From Streptomyces sp. NBC_00510 (GTDB taxonomy: Bacteria; Actinomycetota; Actinomycetes; Streptomycetales; Streptomycetaceae): a stretch of 64,000 bases of DNA. Below the pieces are notes generated by a model, which was not told the origin of the DNA, searched no databases, and saw only the letters and a list, made by a program, of their open reading frames with translations. This document shows, in pieces, positions 1 to 6,879 of this stretch. Position 1 is the stretch's first letter. Each line of letters opens with the position of its first letter. The stretch is from NCBI GenBank assembly GCA_036013505.1, contig CP107851.1, positions 7,674,001 to 7,738,000 on the forward strand, in the 5' to 3' direction. Made by a program: the position numbers and the translations under genes.

Positions 1-693
1 CAGGCCCACCGAGCCGTTCGGGTAGCGGACGGTGCGGTCGCGCTCGGGGGTGCCACCGGGCGGCGCGGCACCGAAGCGGAAGCCTATGTCCCGGGCGGCG
101 GAGGCGTCCGGGGCCGCGGCGAGCAGCCGTTCCGGGGTGGCGTACAGGTTGTGCGGGGCGGGGCGCGAGCCGTCGCGTACGTAGGCGCCGGAGGCGTGGG
201 CGGGGGAGACGTCGTGCACCGGAGCCGCCGCCACCACCGGCAGCAACCTGGACTGCGCCCCGGAGAAGGCGAGGGCGGGGCGGCCGAACTGGCGGAGCAG
301 TTCCAGGTCCGATTCCCGGGCGCTGCGCACCGGGCCGACCCGATCGGGCAGTTGGGAGGAGAAGACGGCGAGCAGACGGGTGAGACCGGACTCCACCTGC
401 TCCACGTAGACGAGGTCGGCCCGGTCCAGCCCGGTGTGCGGGCGGGCGGGTCCGACGTTGTCGATCTTCACCGCGAGGACCGGGCCGCCGGTGCGTCCGG
501 GCAGTCCGGTGAAGGGCGAGCGCGCGACCGCGGTGGTGCCGGGCGCCGAGCCCGTCGAGGAGGGGGAGGGCCCGCCGGGCGTCCGCTCGGGGCCGCCGCA
601 GCCCCGGCTCACCAGGAACACGGTGAACACCGCCAGCACGACCAGGATCGCCGCTCTCGCGGGACGTCTGGGTGCTCGGGCCACGACGGCCAC
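1..693 (-). CDS. DUF3048 domain protein, membrane-anchored, C-terminus outside window
   Basis: The reading frame is open from a GTG at 693 to the window edge, so only about 230 N-terminal residues are visible. There is a single N-terminal membrane segment or lipoprotein-like signal (AILVVLAVFTVFLVSRGC), then a Ser/Pro/Thr-rich linker, then the start of a DUF3048 domain. Recognisable DUF3048 stretches are VLAVKIDNVGPARPHTG, LDRADLVYVEQVESGLTR and DRVGPVRSARESD. The family (YerB-like in Bacillus) is exported and of unknown biochemical function. A second in-frame GTG at 684 is an alternative start. The gene is divergent from the transglutaminase gene. Confidence 0.85.
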   Translation of the reverse strand, partial: MAVVARAPRRPARAAILVVLAVFTVFLVSRGCGGPERTPGGPSPSSTGSAPGTTAVARSPFTGLPGRTGGPVLAVKIDNVGPARPHTGLDRADLVYVEQVESGLTRLLAVFSSQLPDRVGPVRSARESDLELLRQFGRPALAFSGAQSRLLPVVAAAPVHDVSPAHASGAYVRDGSRPAPHNLYATPERLLAAAPDASAARDIGFRFGAAPPGGTPERDRTVRYPNGSVGL

Positions 694-732
694 CCCCGTG
701 CTGCATAGGTATGCTGCCTACGGAAAAGCCAT

Positions 733-762
733 TTGCCGAATCGCTGCGCGTATTCCTAGTAT
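733..762 (+). promoter_or_regulatory. Promoter of the transglutaminase gene (leaderless)
   Basis: A -35-like TTGCCG (733-738) is followed after 18 bases by a -10-like TAGTAT (757-762). The -10 ends seven bases before the ATG at 770 and no Shine-Dalgarno is visible, so transcription probably starts at the start codon. The stretch is clearly AT-richer than its surroundings. Confidence 0.55.
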
Positions 763-769
763 CCGCCAC

Positions 770-1387
770 ATGGAGCCGGTACCCCAGACGGCGGACGCGA
801 CCGCCTACCTCGCAGCGGACGAGGTGATCGACCACGACCACCCGCTGGTGCGGGCGACCGCCGCCCGGCTGCGGGCGGAAGCCTCCGATCCGTATGGCTA
901 TGCCGAGGCGGCCTACACCTTCGTCCGCGACGCCATCCCGCACTCCGCCGACTCCGGGGACCCGCGCGTCACCTGGCGCGCCTCCGACGTCCTGGAGCAG
1001 CGCACCGGCATCTGCCACGCCAAGGCCCACGCCCTGACCGCGCTGCTGCGCGCCGAGGGCATCCCCGCGGGGCTGTGCTACCAGCGGCTCACCGACGACG
1101 ACGGCACCGGCGCCCTCGTCCACGGGCTCATCGCCCTCAAGCTGCCCGGACACGACCGCTGGGCCCGGCAGGACCCGCGCGGCAACAAGCCCGGTGTCGA
1201 CGCCCGGTTCTCCCTCCGGGAGGAACGGCTGGCCTGGGTGCCCCGCCCCGGACTCGGCGAACGCGACTACCCCGGTCTCCACGCCACCCCGCCGCCCGCC
1301 GTACTCACCGCCCTGCGGCAGGCTGTCGACCGGCCGCATCTGTGGCGGCTGCTGCCCACCGACCTACCGGACCAAGAAGACCGATGA
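770..1387 (+). CDS. Transglutaminase-like domain protein
   Basis: 205 residues starting at ATG 770, the first codon downstream of a good promoter. The open frame extends further upstream, but that part has no coding character. The transglutaminase/protease fold is shown by RTGICHAKAHALTALLRAEG (the Cys of the triad, about residue 83) followed by a conserved His in VHGLIALKL (about residue 122). Family members are cysteine peptidases or amide hydrolases; the substrate is unknown. The stop codon overlaps the ATG of the B3/B4 gene by four bases (ATGA), so the two are translationally coupled and probably work together. Confidence 0.85.
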   Translation: MEPVPQTADATAYLAADEVIDHDHPLVRATAARLRAEASDPYGYAEAAYTFVRDAIPHSADSGDPRVTWRASDVLEQRTGICHAKAHALTALLRAEGIPAGLCYQRLTDDDGTGALVHGLIALKLPGHDRWARQDPRGNKPGVDARFSLREERLAWVPRPGLGERDYPGLHATPPPAVLTALRQAVDRPHLWRLLPTDLPDQEDR

Positions 1388-2088
1388 CCTCACACACCCC
1401 CCTGACCCTGACCGTCGACCCCGCCGTGCGCGCTCTGGCCCCCGGGTTCGCCCACCTCGCCGTGGAGGCCCGCGGCCTGGTCAACGGGCCGAGCGACGAC
1501 ACGAGCGCGGCCCTCCTCGACGACGCGGCCCGCCGCCTCGCCGAGCGCCTCGGCGGCCGCGCCCCGCACGAGGACCCCCACATGGCCGCCTGGCGCGCGG
1601 CGTACACCGCCTTCGGCGCCAAGCCCTCGCGCACCCGCAACTCCGCGGAGGCGCTGGCCAAACGCGCCCTCGCCGAGGGCGGACTGCCCCGCATCAACCG
1701 GCTGGTGGACCTCTACAACGCGATCAGCGTCGCCCACCTCGTGCCCGTCGGTGGTGAGGACACCGACCACATCCACGGCGGCATGACCCTCGTACGGGCG
1801 ACCGGCGACGAGAAGTTCGAGACCGTGGCCGGCGGTGAGCCCGCCGTCGAGCACCCCGAGCCCGGCGAGGTCGTCTGGCGCGACGGGACCGGCGTCACCT
1901 GCCGCCGCTGGAACTGGCGGCAGGGGATCCGTACCCGGCTGACCGAGGAGTCGGTCAACGCGCTCTTCCTCCTGGAGCGGATGGATCCGATGCCGTTGGC
2001 CGACCTACGGGCCGCCGGTGAGGAACTCGCCGCTCACCTGGGGAGGTTCAACCCCGGCGCGGAGGTCACCGTGCACGAGCCGGTCTGA
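1384..2088 (+). CDS. B3/B4 tRNA-binding-domain protein
   Basis: 234 residues starting at the ATG that overlaps the preceding stop. The region SRTRNSAEALAKRALAEGGL, PRINRLVDLYNAISVAHLVP and GEVVWRDGTGVTCRRWNWRQG is typical of stand-alone B3/B4 domains (related to the editing domain of bacterial PheRS beta). In PheRS this domain hydrolyses mischarged Tyr-tRNA(Phe), so a role as a free-standing editing or deacylation factor is possible but is inference. It is co-transcribed with the transglutaminase-like gene and ends 13 bases from the convergent plsC. Confidence 0.85.
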   Translation: MTSHTPLTLTVDPAVRALAPGFAHLAVEARGLVNGPSDDTSAALLDDAARRLAERLGGRAPHEDPHMAAWRAAYTAFGAKPSRTRNSAEALAKRALAEGGLPRINRLVDLYNAISVAHLVPVGGEDTDHIHGGMTLVRATGDEKFETVAGGEPAVEHPEPGEVVWRDGTGVTCRRWNWRQGIRTRLTEESVNALFLLERMDPMPLADLRAAGEELAAHLGRFNPGAEVTVHEPV

Positions 2089-2101
2089 CCCCCGCGCTCG
2101 G

Positions 2102-2842
2102 TCACTCCGCCGTCGCGCCGCGCTCCCGGGCGGCGACGTCCTCCGCCGTGGGGGCGCTGCCGCCCAGGTGCGCGGGCAGCCACCAGTGGTCGTTCGGGCC
2201 CGACGGGCGCCCGGTGTACACGCGCTGCGCGTCCTCCAGCAGCTCCTGGACGCGCAGCCGCAGCCGCCGGGTCAGCGCGCCCGGCTTCTCGTCCGCGTGG
2301 GGCGTCATCTGCTCGCCCACCCGGATGGCGATGGGGAAGCCGTTGCGGCCCAGCTGGCGCGGCTGGTCCTTGGTCCACAGCCGCTGCGTGCCCCACAGGG
2401 CGACCGGCAGCAGGGGTACGCCCGCCTCCATCGCCAGGCGCGCGGCACCGGATTTGAAGGACTTCAGGGTGAAGGACTGGGAGATGGTCGCCTCGGGGAA
2501 GACCCCGATGATCTCGCCCGAGCGCAGCGCCGTCAGCGCGTGCTTGTACGCGTGCATGCCCTCGGAGCGGTCCACCGGGATGTGCTTCATGGCCCGCATC
2601 AGCGGACCCGACACCTTGTGCCGGAAAACCGATTCCTTCGCCATGAAACGCACCAGCCGCTTCGCCGGGAGCGCCGTCAGCCCCGCGAACACGAAGTCGA
2701 GGTACCCGATGTGGTTGCTCACGAGCAAAGCGCCGCCCTTGCGCGGCACATGTTCGGTGCCGGCGATGTCGAAGCGCAGTCCCTGCACCTTGAACATGGT
2801 GCGGGCGAAGCCGATGACGGGCGGGTAGACGAGCTCGGCCAT
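2102..2842 (-). CDS. 1-acyl-sn-glycerol-3-phosphate acyltransferase (PlsC family)
   Basis: 246 residues. Acyltransferase motif I is NHIGYLD (NHX4D, about residues 43-49) and the motif III equivalent is FPEATIS (about residue 116). The enzyme would transfer a fatty acyl chain to lysophosphatidic acid at the inner membrane face, giving phosphatidic acid for phospholipid synthesis. A GAAGGGG Shine-Dalgarno lies about eight bases before the ATG at 2842. The C-terminal 30 residues are a variable actinobacterial extension. Streptomyces carry several paralogues, so acyl and acceptor specificity cannot be assigned. Confidence 0.9.
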   Translation of the reverse strand: MAELVYPPVIGFARTMFKVQGLRFDIAGTEHVPRKGGALLVSNHIGYLDFVFAGLTALPAKRLVRFMAKESVFRHKVSGPLMRAMKHIPVDRSEGMHAYKHALTALRSGEIIGVFPEATISQSFTLKSFKSGAARLAMEAGVPLLPVALWGTQRLWTKDQPRQLGRNGFPIAIRVGEQMTPHADEKPGALTRRLRLRVQELLEDAQRVYTGRPSGPNDHWWLPAHLGGSAPTAEDVAARERGATAE

Positions 2843-2981
2843 GTGTGGGGCCCCTTCTTCGTAGGGGGTGGCCCCCGGCGGAAGTTACGCGGCCGTAGGT
2901 TTGGGCCGCCGGCTGATCGTGCCCCGTAAACGGGTGCCGTGTCATCCCGCGTGCCCGCCGTGTGGCGAGATTCTCGTCACG

Positions 2982-3407
2982 TCACCCGGTCGTGCGACGC
3001 ACCAGCAGGTACATCTCGCATCCGAGGCAGTAGCCGAACACCGCGTTGAGGAAGGCCGCCGCGAGCGCGCAGGCCGTCGCCGCCAGGCCCAGCCAGGCGA
3101 GCCCCGTGGCGTAGCCGGCGAGCCCGACGACCGCGAACGCCAGTCCGACCGCCTGCGCGAAGCGCGGCGGCGCAGGGTCCTCGGTCTCGGTCGGCGGCCC
3201 CAGACGGGGCCGTACCGCCACCCGGTACAACAGGCCGTACGGTGAGTTCTGGACACCCGCGGCGGCGCCCACCGCGAACACCAGCGCCTGGACGGCCAGC
3301 AGCCAGGCACTTCCGGTGACGAGGACGGCGGCCAGGACGACACTGGTCAGGCTTGCGCCGAAGCGCGGTCCACGGGCATCAATGGCGTGAGGGCTCATGC
3401 CGGCCAT
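2982..3407 (-). CDS. DUF4395 integral membrane protein
   Basis: 141 residues from ATG 3407; ATG 3398 is an alternative start. The DUF4395 signature is present: a start like DARGPRFGASLTSVVLAAVL, then two central hydrophobic segments and the C-terminal GYCLGCEMYLLVRR with a CxxC-like pair. Four membrane helices are predicted by eye. DUF4395 genes often lie next to membrane-tethered thioredoxins, as here (divergent, 78 bp apart), and the paired cysteines near the last helix suggest a redox partner. No function is established for the family. Confidence 0.85.
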   Translation of the reverse strand: MAGMSPHAIDARGPRFGASLTSVVLAAVLVTGSAWLLAVQALVFAVGAAAGVQNSPYGLLYRVAVRPRLGPPTETEDPAPPRFAQAVGLAFAVVGLAGYATGLAWLGLAATACALAAAFLNAVFGYCLGCEMYLLVRRTTG

Positions 3408-3485
3408 GATTCCGGAACGGACGCCGTCCGGACCCCCGGGAATCATGGCGGTCGTGTGAACGCTGCAACGGCAGGGAGGGACGAA

Positions 3486-3899
3486 GTGACAGGACTGGTG
3501 GTGTGCGTCGCCGTGCTCGTGGCGGCGGGGATCCTCGGCATCCTCCACAAGCGCAGGGACGGAAGGGTACGGGTGCGGGACAAGGACGCGGCACAACAGC
3601 TGACGGCGGGTGAGATCGGCGCGGAACTCGGAGAGCGGGCCACGCTCCTCCAGTTCTCCACCGCCTTCTGCGCGCCCTGCCGGGTCACCCGCCGCACCCT
3701 CGGCGAGGTGGCCGGCATGGTCGACGGCGTGCGGCACGTGGAGATCGACGCCGAGGCGCACCTCGACCTGGTGCGCCGGCTGGGCGTCGTCAGGACGCCG
3801 ACCGTCCTCGTCCTCGACGCCCGTGGCACCGTGGTGCGGCGCGCGTCGGGCGCGCCGCGCAAGGCCGACGTCATCGCGGCGCTCGGCGCGGCGGTGTGA
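3486..3899 (+). CDS. Membrane-anchored thioredoxin-family protein
   Basis: 137 residues starting at GTG 3486 with GGGAGG nine bases upstream. An N-terminal hydrophobic helix (about residues 2-18, VCVAVLVAAGILGIL) is followed by a thioredoxin fold with the active site FSTAFCAPCR (CAPC, about residues 62-65) and the cis-Pro loop VVRTPTVLVLD. It probably reduces disulfides near the membrane. CAPC differs from the classical CGPC, and a shifted redox potential is plausible. It is divergent from the DUF4395 gene, its likely partner. Confidence 0.88.
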   Translation: MTGLVVCVAVLVAAGILGILHKRRDGRVRVRDKDAAQQLTAGEIGAELGERATLLQFSTAFCAPCRVTRRTLGEVAGMVDGVRHVEIDAEAHLDLVRRLGVVRTPTVLVLDARGTVVRRASGAPRKADVIAALGAAV

Positions 3900-3944
3900 C
3901 CCGCGCGCGGTGTTATGACCCCGGTCCCACCCGCCGGGGCGCCC

Positions 3945-3978
3945 TTGACGCGGCGCCGGTCTGATCGTCAGTCTGACG
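3945..3978 (+). promoter_or_regulatory. Promoter and 13-bp palindromic operator upstream of the leader peptide
   Basis: A perfect -35 TTGACG (3945-3950) is followed after 18 bases by CAGTCT (3969-3974) as a weak -10. A perfect palindrome, CGTCAG-T-CTGACG (3966-3978), covers the -10 and transcription start. The -10 ends six bases before the ATG at 3981, so the leader transcript probably has no 5' UTR. A repressor binding the palindrome would block transcription directly. Confidence 0.5.
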
Positions 3979-3980
3979 TT

Positions 3981-4061
3981 ATGTCGCGAGACCTCCTTCT
4001 GTACTCCCGCTTCGACGTCGACCTCGGTCGGCACGCGAGCGCCCGCTGTCACGGCCGTTGA
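3981..4061 (+). CDS. Short leader peptide, cysteine-attenuation type
   Basis: 26 codons from ATG 3981 to TGA 4059-4061. The core SRFDVDLGRHASARC closely resembles the actinobacterial putative leader peptide pattern (R-x-H-V-D-L-x-R-x-x-S-A-x-C) found before sulfur-metabolism genes. The Cys codon (TGT) is four codons before the stop. A TTG codon at 4058-4060 overlaps the stop and opens the flavin-reductase frame, whose likely true start is 54 bases further. Families of this kind sense Cys-tRNA supply by ribosome stalling. That role is inferred from the motif and position, not shown here. Confidence 0.65.
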   Translation: MSRDLLLYSRFDVDLGRHASARCHGR

Positions 4062-4114
4062 GTGCCCAGGACTCCGCACCCCTCCGGCTCGACAGCACGA
4101 CGAAGGACAACTCC

Positions 4115-4735
4115 ATGACCGCCTCTCCCGACCTCGGCACGCCGGCCACGACCTCCCTGGGCGCGGTGCCCACCTCGATCCCCGCGCCCGCCCCGGTCCC
4201 CCTGCCCCCGCCGCCCGCCGTGACCGGCGCCTTGGACCCGGCCGCCTTCGACTCGACCGCCTTCGACTCGACCGCTTTCCGTGCCGTCTTCCGCCGTCAC
4301 GCCGCCGGGGTCGCGGTCATCACCGCGGCCGGCACCCGCCCCGCGGGCTTCACGGCCACCTCCCTCACCTCCGTGTCCGCCGAGCCGCCCCTGCTGTCCT
4401 TCGGGATCAGCACCACCGGCTCCGCGTGGCGCACCGTCGCGGAAGCCACCCACGTGGGCGTCCACATCCTCGGCGAGCACCAGGAGGAGGTGGCCGCCAC
4501 CTTCGCCCGCAGCGGCGCCGACCGCTTCGCGCCGCCCACCGCGTGGGGACCCGGCCCGTATGGAGTACCGCTCCTGGAGGATGTCCAAGCCTGGCTGGTC
4601 GCCCGTGTGGTGGCCCGCATACCCGCCGGTGACCACCGCATCGTCGTCGCCCAGGCCGTGGCGGGCGCCCCCGGCGGCGAAGCGGCCCGCCCGCTGCTCT
4701 ACCACCACGGGCGCTACAACGCGCTGCGCCACTGA
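4115..4735 (+). CDS. Flavin reductase family protein
   Basis: 206 residues from ATG 4115, preceded by AAGGAC. An upstream in-frame TTG at 4058 would add 19 residues. Residues 1-50 are a low-complexity Pro/Ala/Thr tail that includes the doubled FDSTA unit. The flavin-reductase FMN-binding core follows: FRRHAAGVAVITAAG, PAGFTATSLTSVSAEPPLLSF and a C-terminal YHHGRYNAL. Members reduce FMN or FAD with NAD(P)H to supply two-component monooxygenases, including sulfonate and other organosulfur desulfonating enzymes. The leader peptide upstream fits a sulfur-scavenging role, but no monooxygenase is adjacent. Confidence 0.88.
   Translation: MTASPDLGTPATTSLGAVPTSIPAPAPVPLPPPPAVTGALDPAAFDSTAFDSTAFRAVFRRHAAGVAVITAAGTRPAGFTATSLTSVSAEPPLLSFGISTTGSAWRTVAEATHVGVHILGEHQEEVAATFARSGADRFAPPTAWGPGPYGVPLLEDVQAWLVARVVARIPAGDHRIVVAQAVAGAPGGEAARPLLYHHGRYNALRH
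4244..4273 (+). repeat. 15-bp in-frame tandem duplication
   Basis: Two exact consecutive copies of a 15-base unit encode AFDST-AFDST in the linker before the flavin-reductase domain, with a third partial AF. This is consistent with slippage in a non-conserved region. Confidence 0.8.
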
Positions 4736-4926
4736 GTCCCTCCATCAGACCCGCGTCGGCAAGGTCACAGTCCACCGCCCTTGCCTGCCGGGGGACCGAC
4801 GGCTGTACTGGCGAGTAATATTTCTGCCGGAGCGCCGTGCGTCCCAACGGGGAGCCGTCGTCGAAGGCGCCTATGCTGCCTTCACAAGGGCAGTTGACGT
4901 ACCCATGCAGCAGTAGGAGTGCAGGC
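4736..4926. other. Intergenic region before etfB
   Basis: 191 bases without a gene. A possible -10 (TATGCT, 4872-4877) lies 50 bases before the etfB start, without a convincing -35. The stretch around 4815-4827 is unusually AT-rich (GTAATATTT) for this genome. No hairpin terminator is evident. Confidence 0.35.
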
Positions 4927-5712
4927 GTGAGCTTGAGGATCGTTGTCGCAGTGAAGTACGTGCCTGATGCCACGGGTGATCGTCACTTTGCGGGGGATCT
5001 GACCACGGATCGGGATGCGGTGGATGGTCTGCTGTCGGAGCTGGACGAGTATGCGGTGGAGCAGGCGCTGCAGATCGCGGAGGCGGTGGGTGACGCCGAG
5101 GTGACCGTGGTGACGGTGGGTCCGGAGGATGCGAAGGACGCGTTGCGCAAGGCGTTGTCGATGGGTGCGGACAGGGCGGTCCATGTCGAGGACGACGGTT
5201 TGCATGGCAGTGATGTGATGGGGACGTCGCTGGTGCTGGCGAAGGCGGTCGAGCATGCGGGGTTCGATCTGGTGGTGACGGGGATGGCGTCCACCGATGG
5301 GACGGCGGGTGTGGTGCCGGCTTTGCTGGCGGAGCGGTTGGGTGTGCCGCAGGTGACGTTGCTGTCGGAGGTGAAGGTCGAGGGTGGTGTGGTGTCCGGT
5401 CGCCGGGATGGTGACACCGCCAGTGAGCAGCTTGAGGCGTCGTTGCCGGCGTTGGTGTCGGTGACGGATCAGTCGGGTGAGGCGCGGTATCCGTCGTTCA
5501 AGGGGATCATGGCGGCGAAGAAGAAGCCGGTGGAGTCCCTGGATCTGTCCGACCTGGGTGTCGAGGAGGGGCAGGTGGGTCTGGCGGGTGCGTGGTCGAC
5601 GGTGGATGAGGCGGTGGCGCGTCCGCCGCGGACGGCCGGTGTGATCGTGAAGGACGAGGGCGAGGGCGGCAAGCAGCTCGCGGAGTTCCTCGCGAGCCAG
5701 AAGTTCATCTGA
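4927..5712 (+). CDS. etfB: Electron transfer flavoprotein beta subunit
   Basis: 261 residues from GTG 4927, with AGGAG at 4914-4918. The protein aligns by eye with EtfB throughout: LRIVVAVKYVPDATGDR at the start, DEYAVEQALQIAEAVG, VTVVTVGPEDAKDALRKAL, GMASTDGTAGVVPALLAERL and the C-terminal GIMAAKKKPVESL. With EtfA it forms the soluble FAD/AMP heterodimer that carries electrons from acyl-CoA dehydrogenases to an ETF:quinone oxidoreductase. Codon use is odd for the neighbourhood: GTG, GCG, GGT and TTG replace the usual GTC, GCC, GGC and CTC over most of the gene. etfA follows after 38 bases. Confidence 0.97.
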   Translation: MSLRIVVAVKYVPDATGDRHFAGDLTTDRDAVDGLLSELDEYAVEQALQIAEAVGDAEVTVVTVGPEDAKDALRKALSMGADRAVHVEDDGLHGSDVMGTSLVLAKAVEHAGFDLVVTGMASTDGTAGVVPALLAERLGVPQVTLLSEVKVEGGVVSGRRDGDTASEQLEASLPALVSVTDQSGEARYPSFKGIMAAKKKPVESLDLSDLGVEEGQVGLAGAWSTVDEAVARPPRTAGVIVKDEGEGGKQLAEFLASQKFI

Positions 5713-5750
5713 AGCCCCCTTTCATCGAGTGCGCAGGAGTAGGTAGTCCC

Positions 5751-6713
5751 ATGGGTGAAGTCCTGGTTTATGTCGATCATGTGGATGGTGCGGTCCGCAA
5801 GCCGACGCTGGAGTTGCTGACGATCGCGCGTCGGCTGGGTGAGCCGGTGGCGGTGGCGCTGGGTGCGGGTGCCGGTGCGGCGGCGGGTGTGCTGGGTGAG
5901 CATGGTGCGACCCGGGTGCTGGTCAATGAGGCTGGGGAGTTCGGGCAGTATCTGGTGGTGCCGAAGGTGGATGCGCTGGAGGCGGCCGTGCGTGTGGTGA
6001 GTCCGGTGGCGGTGCTGGTGCCGTCCTCGGGTGAGGGCAAGGAGGTCGCGGCGCGGCTGGCGTTGCGGTTGGGGTCGGGCATCATCACCGACGCGGTGGA
6101 TGTGGTGGCCGGTGAGCAGGGGCCGGTGGCTACGCAGTCGGCGTTCGCGGCGTCGTTCACGACGAAGTCGCGGGTCACGACCGGCGTGCCGGTGATCACG
6201 GTGAAGCCGAACTCGGCGCCGGTGGAGGCTGTTTCGGCCGGGGGTGCGGTGGAGGAGTTGGCGGTGGTCTTCGGTGCGCTGGCCACGGGTACGAAGGTGG
6301 TGGCGCGTACGCCGCGGGAGGCGACGGGGCGTCCGGATCTGACCGAGGCGGCGATCGTGGTGTCCGGTGGTCGGGGTGTCAATGGTGCGGAGAACTTCGT
6401 GGTGATCGAGGCGCTGGCGGACTCGCTGGGTGCGGCGGTGGGTGCGTCGCGTGCGGCGGTGGACGCGGGTTGGTATCCGCACACCAATCAGGTGGGTCAG
6501 ACGGGTAAGTCGGTGTCGCCGCAGTTGTACATCGCGGCGGGTATCTCGGGTGCGATCCAGCACCGGGCGGGTATGCAGACCTCGAAGACGATCGTGGCGG
6601 TGAACAAGGACCCGGAGGCGCCGATCTTCGAGCTGGTCGACTACGGCGTGGTCGGTGACCTGTTCCAGGTCGTACCGCAGCTGACCGAGGAGGTCACCGC
6701 CCGCAAGGGCTGA
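5751..6713 (+). CDS. etfA: Electron transfer flavoprotein alpha subunit
   Basis: 320 residues. The C-terminal FAD-binding domain is intact: [50 protein letters not shown] and [20 protein letters not shown]. It is the FAD-binding partner of EtfB and the two are clearly an operon, with AGGAG (5736-5740) before the start. It shares the same G/T-ending codon bias as etfB; the bias fades in the last 30 codons. A strong hairpin follows 31 bases after the stop. Confidence 0.97.
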   Translation: MGEVLVYVDHVDGAVRKPTLELLTIARRLGEPVAVALGAGAGAAAGVLGEHGATRVLVNEAGEFGQYLVVPKVDALEAAVRVVSPVAVLVPSSGEGKEVAARLALRLGSGIITDAVDVVAGEQGPVATQSAFAASFTTKSRVTTGVPVITVKPNSAPVEAVSAGGAVEELAVVFGALATGTKVVARTPREATGRPDLTEAAIVVSGGRGVNGAENFVVIEALADSLGAAVGASRAAVDAGWYPHTNQVGQTGKSVSPQLYIAAGISGAIQHRAGMQTSKTIVAVNKDPEAPIFELVDYGVVGDLFQVVPQLTEEVTARKG

Positions 6714-6744
6714 CCCCGGCACACCAACCGGCCGGCAGCACGCA

Positions 6745-6787
6745 CCGGAGCCCCGTGACGCCCCCTGACGGCACCACGGGGCTCCGG
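6745..6787 (+). terminator. Hairpin terminator after etfBA
   Basis: Two perfectly complementary 13-base arms (6745-6757 and 6775-6787, CCGGAGCCCCGTG type) with a 17-base loop lie just downstream of etfA. There is no U-tract, as is usual in Streptomyces. Confidence 0.7.
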
Positions 6788-6812
6788 CGCTTCCCGGCGT
6801 CCCCGCGGGTCG

Positions 6813-6841
6813 TTGACGGTGCGACGGAGGGGGCGTTAGCT
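6813..6841 (+). promoter_or_regulatory. Promoter of the DUF6986 gene
   Basis: TTGACG (6813-6818), a 17-base spacer and TTAGCT (6836-6841) give one of the best sigma-70-type promoters in the window. The start codon lies 38 bases downstream of the -10. Confidence 0.6.
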
Positions 6842-6844
6842 TCA

Positions 6845-6863
6845 CTTCAACGATTTGTTGAAG
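6845..6863. promoter_or_regulatory. 19-bp palindromic operator, IclR-like
   Basis: Seven-base arms CTTCAAC and GTTGAAG are separated by five bases (GATTT) and sit directly on the expected transcription start of the DUF6986 gene. A TTCAAC-N5-GTTGAA arrangement resembles IclR-family operators; the AllR repressor of purine and allantoin catabolism is a candidate. Assignment to that regulator is inference. Confidence 0.6.
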
Positions 6864-6879
6864 ACCGGGAGGGTGCCCG

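Noticed and set aside
706-720. TAGG...CCTA inverted repeat as an iron-type (DmdR/IdeR) box
   Set aside because: Arms are only four bases and the match to the known 19-bp consensus is poor.
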